Shown: piece by piece, positions 1 to 6,200 of the stretch
Numbering within the stretch: the stretch's first letter is position 1
Layout: every line of letters begins with the position of its first letter
NCBI GenBank assembly: GCA_900546385.1
Contig: URCT01000022.1
Location: 1 to 26,572, forward strand
Direction: 5' to 3'
Length of the DNA stretch: 26,572 nt
Source of the DNA: an uncultured Eubacteriales bacterium
GTDB taxonomy: Bacteria; Bacillota; Clostridia; Oscillospirales; CAG-382
The notes under the pieces: model-generated
Told to the model about the DNA's origin: nothing
The model's database searches: none
Seen by the model: the letters and a program-made list of their open reading frames with translations, nothing else
Made by a program: the position numbers and the translations under genes

Positions 1-885
1 CTCATCGGCCCGCCCGGCACCGGCAAAAGTATGCTTGCCAAGCGGCTTCCCGGCATTCTGCCGCCCATGAGCTTTGAAGAAGCGATTGAAACCACACGCG
101 TGCATTCGGTCTGCGGCGCACTGCCCAAGGATAAGCCGCTTGTGGTCAGCCGCCCGTTCCGTTCGCCGCACCATACCATGTCCACCGCAAGTCTCATCGG
201 CGGCGGCAAAACGCCCATGCCCGGCGAGATTTCGCTGTCGCATAACGGCGTTCTGTTTTTGGACGAGCTTGCCGAATTCAAAAAGGACAGCACCGATGCG
301 CTCCGTCAGCCGATTGAGGACGGCGCGGTCACCATCGCACGTGTCAACGGCCGGATGCGCTTTCCCAGCAAATTCATGCTCGTGTGCGCCATGAATCCCT
401 GCAAATGCGGCTATTTCGGCAGTCCCGACCATACGTGTACCTGCACGCCGTTTGCCAGAAGCCAATATCTTGCCAAAATTTCCGGGCCGATGCTCGACCG
501 CATCGATATTCAGATCGAGGTCGGTTCGCTCACCTACGAAACCCTGCGCGACAATACGCCGCGTGAACCGTCGGCCGAGATCCGCAAACGCGTGGAGCAG
601 GCGAGAGAGCGCATGACCAAACGCTATGCCGGCACGGGCATCCACGCCAACGGCCAGCTGACGCCGGCGATGATTCGTGAATATTGTGTGACCGACGAGA
701 AGGCCGACGCGGTGCTTGCGGCTGCCTTTGACCGTTTGGGCTTGTCCGCGCGCGGTTACGACCGCATTCTGCGGCTCGCCAAAACCATTGCCGACATGGA
801 CGCGTGCGATATCATCGGCGAAAGACACGTCGCGCAGGCGATCCAACTGCGCAGCCTTGACCGCAAGTATTGGCAAACCGTGTAA
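1..885 (+). CDS. comM: ComM/YifB-family Mg-chelatase-like AAA+ ATPase, 5'-truncated
   Basis: This is the C-terminal part of a YifB/ComM-type AAA+ ATPase; the frame is open from base 1, so the gene begins upstream of the window. The first visible residues form a Walker A motif (GPPGTGKS) and are followed by a Walker B (GVLFLDELAEF). A cysteine-rich insertion (NPCKCGYFGSPDHTCTC) is typical of the family. The last ~90 residues match the Mg-chelatase C-terminal helical domain, with the RGYDRILRLAKTIAD signature. In naturally transformable bacteria ComM is a DNA helicase that promotes branch migration during integration of incoming DNA; in Clostridia the role is less clear and the gene is widely conserved. 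About 295 residues are visible, and the N-terminal LonC-like domain (~200 residues) is missing because of the window edge. It ends 418 bases before tsaE. Family assignment is confident; the physiological role here is inferred. Confidence 0.93.
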   Translation, partial: LIGPPGTGKSMLAKRLPGILPPMSFEEAIETTRVHSVCGALPKDKPLVVSRPFRSPHHTMSTASLIGGGKTPMPGEISLSHNGVLFLDELAEFKKDSTDALRQPIEDGAVTIARVNGRMRFPSKFMLVCAMNPCKCGYFGSPDHTCTCTPFARSQYLAKISGPMLDRIDIQIEVGSLTYETLRDNTPREPSAEIRKRVEQARERMTKRYAGTGIHANGQLTPAMIREYCVTDEKADAVLAAAFDRLGLSARGYDRILRLAKTIADMDACDIIGERHVAQAIQLRSLDRKYWQTV

Positions 886-1302
886 ACTGCGTCAAAAGTA
901 CGCTGTTGCGCGTCGATTGTGCGACTGTTTTGACGAATGCATAAAATTGTATCTTTTGTGGGAAAATCAACGTAAGCAAGCCGTTTTCCGGCCTTGCGGA
1001 ACGTATAAAAGCACGCCGCGAAACACAAAGTGTTTTCCACCGAAAATTATTATTTCCACCGATTGCCTGTTGACAACTCTGTTGAAAATGTTTATAACTC
1101 GGTGAAAATGACGCGGCTTTATCCGCTTTTCGGGATTTGCGTGCTTTTCCGACAGAATTCGACAAAAGAGTGGAAAACTAAAAATGCGTCAAAATTATGT
1201 TAACGCACACAAAGGATTCGAATGAATATATACTCATTTTGAAAGAATAATTATGCATTATAAACGTGCGTATCTTGCTTGCATTTGAAAGGAGGACTGC
1301 AT
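886..1302. other. Intergenic region with DnaA-box-like motifs and small hairpins
   Basis: This 417-base stretch is more AT-rich than its flanks and I see no convincing gene in it. It contains TTTTCCACC at 1033-1041, a related TTTCCACC at 1053-1060 and a reverse-strand TTTTCCACT at 1170-1178; each resembles the DnaA box TTATCCACA with about two mismatches. Between them lies a run of TTGACAACT, GTTGAAAAT and TATAACTCGG motifs of the style seen ahead of dnaA in many Firmicutes. Short imperfect palindromes follow near 1183-1206 (TGCGT...ACGCA) and 1221-1238 (AATGA...TCATT). The neighbouring gene is tsaE rather than dnaA, so calling it an origin would be unsupported. Confidence 0.4.
1070..1098 (+). 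promoter_or_regulatory. Candidate sigma-A promoter, upstream of tsaE
   Basis: TTGACA (1070-1075) and TATAAC (1093-1098) are separated by 17 nt. If used, it leaves a ~200-nt leader before the tsaE start, which is long, so another promoter may exist closer to the gene. Confidence 0.45.
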
Positions 1303-1737
1303 TTGAAGAAGATAGCCGAATTTCATACGTGCTGTGAAGAGGAAACCGAAAATGCGGCGCGTGCGTTTGCAAAACAACTGAAAGCCGGCGATTTTTTAGC
1401 CTTTTTCGGCGATCTCGGCTCCGGCAAAACGGCGTTTATCCGCGGGCTTGCTGCCGTGTTCTGCAAAGGCGTGCGCGTATCCAGTCCGACGTATGCAATT
1501 GTGAACGAATATCGCGGCACACCGCCGCTTTTCCATTTTGATTTATACCGCGTTCCGGATGAGGACAGCTTGTATGCCACCGGTTTTTACGATTATTTCG
1601 ACCGCGGCGGCATTATGGCGTGCGAGTGGTGCGAAAACATTCCGTATGCTTTGCCGGAGAAACGGTATGAAATCCATTTTGAGAAACAATCGGATACGGA
1701 GCGCGTGATTCATATTTTTGACGCGTCCGAAGAATAA
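1303..1737 (+). CDS. tsaE: tRNA threonylcarbamoyladenosine biosynthesis ATPase TsaE
   Basis: TsaE is the small P-loop ATPase that works with TsaB and TsaD in the cytoplasm to make the t6A37 modification on ANN-decoding tRNAs. The 144-residue product has a Walker A (GDLGSGKT, residues 36-43), the family motif SPTYAIVNEY, then HFDLYR and a CEWCENI segment. I chose the TTG at 1303 because a textbook AAAGGAGG (1288-1295) lies 7 nt ahead; the open frame runs back to a TTG at 1279, but that would place the Shine-Dalgarno inside the gene. Length is normal for TsaE. Its usual partner tsaB lies about 13 kb away on the other strand, instead of in the common tsaE-tsaB-tsaD cluster. Confidence 0.93.
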   Translation: MKKIAEFHTCCEEETENAARAFAKQLKAGDFLAFFGDLGSGKTAFIRGLAAVFCKGVRVSSPTYAIVNEYRGTPPLFHFDLYRVPDEDSLYATGFYDYFDRGGIMACEWCENIPYALPEKRYEIHFEKQSDTERVIHIFDASEE

Positions 1738-1765
1738 AATCCATGCATAAATACGGATTTTGAAC
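1736..1765 (+). terminator. Weak possible terminator after tsaE
   Basis: AAAATCC (1736-1742) can pair with GGATTTT (1755-1761) immediately after the tsaE stop, with a 12-nt loop. The stem is short and the T-run only four bases, so termination would be inefficient. Confidence 0.3.
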
Positions 1766-1834
1766 GCATACTACCGTTTGTAGTCTGCACAACGCTTGCA
1801 GGCTTCAGGAAAAGAACCGAAAGGAATGGTAAGT

Positions 1835-2155
1835 ATGGCAAAAATCCGATGTGAAGCACACAATTGCAATTTCAACGATAACGGCGGCTGCCGTTTGGAG
1901 AGCATTCGTATTGAAGGCGAAGACGCCGAAACCTATAATGAAACGCTTTGCGACAGCTACACGGACCGCACCGAACACGGCTTTGTCAACTGCACGCCGA
2001 GCGAATGCGCCTGCAACAACTGCGCAGTGGAATGCGATGCGCATGAGTGCAAGTACAACGAACACAGTGCCTGCACAGCCGATCGTATCGATGTCGGCGG
2101 CGAAAACGCCTGCTGCAGCAGCGAAACCGAATGCCGCACCTTCCGCAAAGACTAA
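1835..2155 (+). CDS. Cysteine-rich DUF1540-type protein with two repeats
   Basis: The 106-residue product carries two copies of a short cysteine-rich unit: the first opens CEAHNCNFNDNGGC and ends near LCDSY, the second opens CDAHECKYNEHSAC and ends near ECRTF. This spacing matches DUF1540 (PF07561), a small probable metal-binding domain common in Clostridia and Bacilli; no function is established. The ATG at 1835 is preferred because AAAGG (1820-1824) sits 10 nt upstream; ATG 1826 and TTG 1796 are in-frame alternatives with poorer spacing. The protein is acidic with no signal peptide or membrane segment, so it is likely cytoplasmic. A strong hairpin terminator follows. The family call is fairly secure; any role, for example metal buffering or sporulation, would be a guess. 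Confidence 0.85.
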   Translation: MAKIRCEAHNCNFNDNGGCRLESIRIEGEDAETYNETLCDSYTDRTEHGFVNCTPSECACNNCAVECDAHECKYNEHSACTADRIDVGGENACCSSETECRTFRKD

Positions 2156-2176
2156 GGCGCGTATTTAGAAACAAAG

Positions 2177-2212
2177 AAAAAGACGAGGTATTGGTGCCTC
2201 GTCTTTTGTTTT
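2177..2212. terminator. Bidirectional terminator between convergent genes
   Basis: AGACGAGG (2181-2188) pairs perfectly with CCTCGTCT (2197-2204), extended by flanking A/T pairs that give T-runs on both strands. It lies between the DUF1540-like gene (plus) and the AraC regulator (minus) and touches the stop codon of the latter, so it probably ends both transcripts. Confidence 0.85.
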
Positions 2213-3053
2213 AGTGAAAATACAGCTCTTCGTTTGGCCGAAGGATAGAGACGCCGGCGGTGCAGTCTCTTTTGTAGGCACTTGGCGTTTGTCCGGTGAT
2301 TTTGACGAACGAGCGCAAAAACGTGCGTGTGCAGGAAAAGCCGACGCGCGAAGCGATATCGTCGAGCGTGTGGTTTTCCAATAACAGCCGTTTTCCTTCG
2401 TTAATCCGCAGCATCCGGATATAGTCCTTTAGCGGCATTCCGCAAAGGCATTTGACAATTTCGGTCATGTGCTTTTCGGTGTAGCCGAACCGTTTGGCAA
2501 GACTGCTTACGGAAATATCGGTCATGTAGTTTTGTTGGAGGTATTCGGTGATGACCGCTCCGTCGGGAATGCTGCGTTCGGTTTTTTTCTCGAAGGTCGT
2601 TTTGCCTAAAAGATAGACCATAAAGGTGTTTGTCAGGCTTTGCAGCAGCGCGTCTTTGTTGTTAAAATCCGCAAAATCGGCGGTGTTTCCGATCACCTTT
2701 GCCATGGTATCGAACAGCGTTTTGATAAGACCGTCGACCGTGTCCGTAAAAACACACGGCGAAAACGTGCAGCCGACAAGCGTACTTCGAAAGGGTGCAA
2801 GCATGGCAAGCGGCAGCAGTGCCACAATGCAAAGCCCTTCTTGGGCGGCATACGAATGGACAATGTTGCTGCCGATGACGGCAAATTGACGCTCGGATAG
2901 GGAATAGGCGGCGGCATCCGCACAGATGGTGACGGTTCCGCTTATCACGTAGGCGATTTCGATGCTGGCATGATGGTGTTCGCAGATTTCGCTGTGGTTC
3001 GTATAAAAGACTAACGGTTTGTCGGGAAGGTCGCGGATTTTTTCGTAAATCAT
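2211..3053 (-). CDS. AraC-family transcriptional regulator, divergent from GH3 gene
   Basis: The 280-residue protein has a typical AraC layout. An N-terminal cupin-like sensor holds ICEHHHASIEIAYVISG, a probable effector-binding barrel. The C-terminal ~95 residues form a double helix-turn-helix (DISVSSLAKRFGYTEKHM, then LDDIASRVGFSCTRTFLRSF, ending GQTPSAYKRD). The start ATG at 3053 has AAAGGAG six bases upstream. It is divergent from the giant secreted GH3 gene across 159 bases, the usual arrangement for a sugar-responsive AraC activator and its target. Three TGTCA motifs (3067, 3085, 3107) in that gap could be half-sites. The inducer is unknown; a released oligosaccharide is the simple guess. 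Family confidence is high; the target is inferred from position. Confidence 0.92.
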   Translation of the reverse strand: MIYEKIRDLPDKPLVFYTNHSEICEHHHASIEIAYVISGTVTICADAAAYSLSERQFAVIGSNIVHSYAAQEGLCIVALLPLAMLAPFRSTLVGCTFSPCVFTDTVDGLIKTLFDTMAKVIGNTADFADFNNKDALLQSLTNTFMVYLLGKTTFEKKTERSIPDGAVITEYLQQNYMTDISVSSLAKRFGYTEKHMTEIVKCLCGMPLKDYIRMLRINEGKRLLLENHTLDDIASRVGFSCTRTFLRSFVKITGQTPSAYKRDCTAGVSILRPNEELYFH

Positions 3054-3111
3054 GGCTGCTCCTTTTTGTCAGTCGGACGGAAAGTGTCACTGATTTTGCC
3101 GTGTTTTGTCA

Positions 3112-3140
3112 TTGCTGCACGAGGGAGGGGATGCTATAAT
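3112..3140 (+). promoter_or_regulatory. Promoter of the GH3 gene
   Basis: TTGCTG (3112-3117) and a perfect TATAAT (3135-3140) are 17 nt apart. The weak -35 and strong -10 fit an activator-dependent promoter, consistent with the divergent AraC gene. The expected start near 3147 leaves a ~65-nt leader. Confidence 0.7.
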
Positions 3141-3212
3141 ATACATAGATAAAGAAGAATTTCAGTATCGCTTTGTTGAAAATCACAAAAACGGAAAGGA
3201 TGAGATCTTCGT

Positions 3213-6200
3213 ATGAAACGAATTTGGACGACTCTGTTTTTGACGGCGGTTGTGCTTGCTGCAGTTTTGACACCGCTTTCTGCAGACGCCTATGCCTTGA
3301 ATGACAGAAATAAGCCTCTGTCGCGCGAGATTCTGACAGAAGGCATGGTGCTTTTGAAAAACGAGGCCGATGCGCTTCCGCTTGCAAGCACGGATCGGAT
3401 CGCCGTTTTCGGCTCTGCTTGCGTCTATACGGGCAAAACGACGAGCGGCTTTCAGATCGGAGGCGGCGGCTCAAGTGAGCTTACGCCGAGCTATACGCCG
3501 ATCGATTTGCTAAGCGCCCTTGAAGCGGCGGAGAACGCCGGTGAAATCAGCGTCTACAAGCCGCTTGCCGAGGCTTATCGGAATCATGCAGGCTATGTTC
3601 CGGATGATGCGATGTATGCCGCTGCGCGCGCCTCCACCGACAAGGCGGTCATGATTCTTTCGCGCTATTCGACCGAAGGCGGCGACCGGAAGGCTGAAAA
3701 AGGCGATTGGTATTTGAGCGACGCGGAAGCCGAAATGTTAACCAAGCTTTCGTCGCTGTATGATACGGTGATCGTGCTTGTCAATGCAGGCGGCGCGATC
3801 GATACGTCTTGGACGGTCGGAAAGGCCGATGGCATCGACGTGGAAGCGGTGTTATACGTTTGGTATCCCGGTGCGGAGGGCGGCAACGCGATAGCCGATC
3901 TGCTTCTCGGAAAGGCCAACCCTTGCGGAAAGTTAACCATGACGCTTGCGGAAACGCTTGCCGATTATCCGTCGGACGACGGGTTTGATAACCGCGATTA
4001 CACCGACTACACCGAAGACATTTATGTCGGCTACCGTTATTTTACCACATTTGACAAAAATGTCAACTATCCTTTTGGATTTGGTTTATCGTATACGACC
4101 TTTTCTTTTACGGACGCGGCCTATACAGCCGATGAAACGACGGTGACTGTCCGTGTGACGGTGACCAACACCGGAGAGATGGCCGGAAAAGAAGTGGTGC
4201 AGGTGTATTACGGTGCGCCGCGCATTGCCGACGGCAGCAAGCTCGGCAACCCAAAAGCGGAATTAGCCGGTTTTGCCAAAACCAAGCTCCTTGCCGCCGG
4301 AGAAAGCGAAACCGTGTCGATCTCGTTCCCGATAGCTTCCATGGCCTCGTTCGACGATACCGGTGCCACCGGCGCGGAGAACAAAAGCGCGTATGTGTTG
4401 GAAAAGGGCGACTACAAGCTGTATGTCGGCAACAGTGTAACCAACGCGCTCTCGAATCCGTGCGGCACGTATACCGTCGCCGAAACGACCAAGACACGGC
4501 AGCTACACGCCTATTGTGCGCCGACGGATTTGGAAAAACGCCTGCGTGACGACGGAAGCTATGAGGATTTGTCGGGGCTTGCAGTGTCCGATACAGCGCA
4601 TAAGCCGCAAACGGCCGAAAGTGCCGTCCGCACCACGCCGGAAAGCGTCATTACCGGGCGCGACGTGCTTGCAGGCAAGGCGACGTTAGACGAATTTTTG
4701 GCGCAAATGTCCGAAGCGGAACTGGTTTCCTTCATGGTCGGACATGACGGGCGTGTGGACAACTGCACCGGTGCTATCGGCGGCAGCCGCGCCGTCAACA
4801 ACAAGTATATTCTGCCGGAGCTCCAATCGGCTGACGGCCCGGGCGGTCTGCGTCTCGGCCGCAAGGCGACGGGCTGGGGCTGTGAAACCTTAATCGGCTG
4901 TACCTGGAATCCGGAGCTTGCCGAACAGATGGGAGAGGGCATTGCCGAAGAGGCTCTTATCAGCTATATCGATGTGTGGTTAGCGCCCGGCATCAATTTG
5001 CACCGCCATCCGCTATGCGGCCGCAATTTCGAATATTACTCCGAAGATCCGTTGTTGTCGGGCAACATGGCGGCGGCAGCGGTCAAGGGTGCGCAGAATA
5101 AAGGCATTTATGCGGCCATCAAGCATTTTGCGGCAAACGAAAAAGAGGAAAACCGCAGTCAAAATGACAGCCGCGTGTCCGAACGGGCTCTACGTGAGCT
5201 GTACCTAAAGCCGTTTGAAATCTGTATTCAAGAAGCATCGCCGCGCTTTGTGATGTCCTCCTACAACTATTTGAACGGGTATGAAACGGCGGAACGCTAT
5301 GACCTTTTAACCGGCATTCTGCGCGAAGAATTCGGCTTTGACGGCGTGACGCTCACTGACTGGTACAACGATTCCGATCCGGTGAAGGAACTGCGTGCCG
5401 GTATTAACGTCAAAATGCCCATCGGCGATGAAAGCAAGCTGCTTGCGGCTTTATCGAGCGGCGATCTTACGCGTGCCGAATTGATTTCTGCCGTAAAACC
5501 GACTGTCAAAGCAATCTTGGACAGCCGCAAAACTGCCGAAATTTCTTCGCAGGTCATCCGTGCCGACGGTGAAACCGGTATCCCTGCGGAAAACTGCTAC
5601 CGCACGGACGGAACGGTCTACCGCAACGATTTCTTAATGCTCATCGGGCATTACGACACGCGTAACCATTTTATCCCGTGCTTACTGCATTATTTCATCA
5701 AGGTCGAAAAAGCCGGGTATTACAACCTTTCCTTCATGGCACTCAACGAAAGCGGCCGCAGTCACAACGATTGCGTCGATGTGTTCGTGGACGGAAAACG
5801 CTGCCAAAACCTTGTGTATAACAACAAATACATTTCCGGCGACTATGCTTTCACCAAAAGAGAATGCGGCGTGGTGTATCTGCCCGAAGGCGAGCATACC
5901 TTGACCGTAAAAATCAAGAACTATTTCGGACGGTTGGATGGCCTTGTGTTTGAACCGACGCAAAAGCCGGCGGTCGATCCGCTGTCACTTGCAACGCTTT
6001 CGTACGTGTGCCGTGAGGAATACAGCGGCACCTTGCCGGATTCGTATACCGGAACTGTCGGCGAGACCGTGACGCTTCCGACTGAGTCCCTCAAACGCTC
6101 TGGGTATACCTTTGACGGTTGGACGGACGGAAGCACGGTCTATGCGCCGGGCGCGGCCATGGTGCTTGTCAGTGATACGGAGCTTGCGGCGGCATGGACC

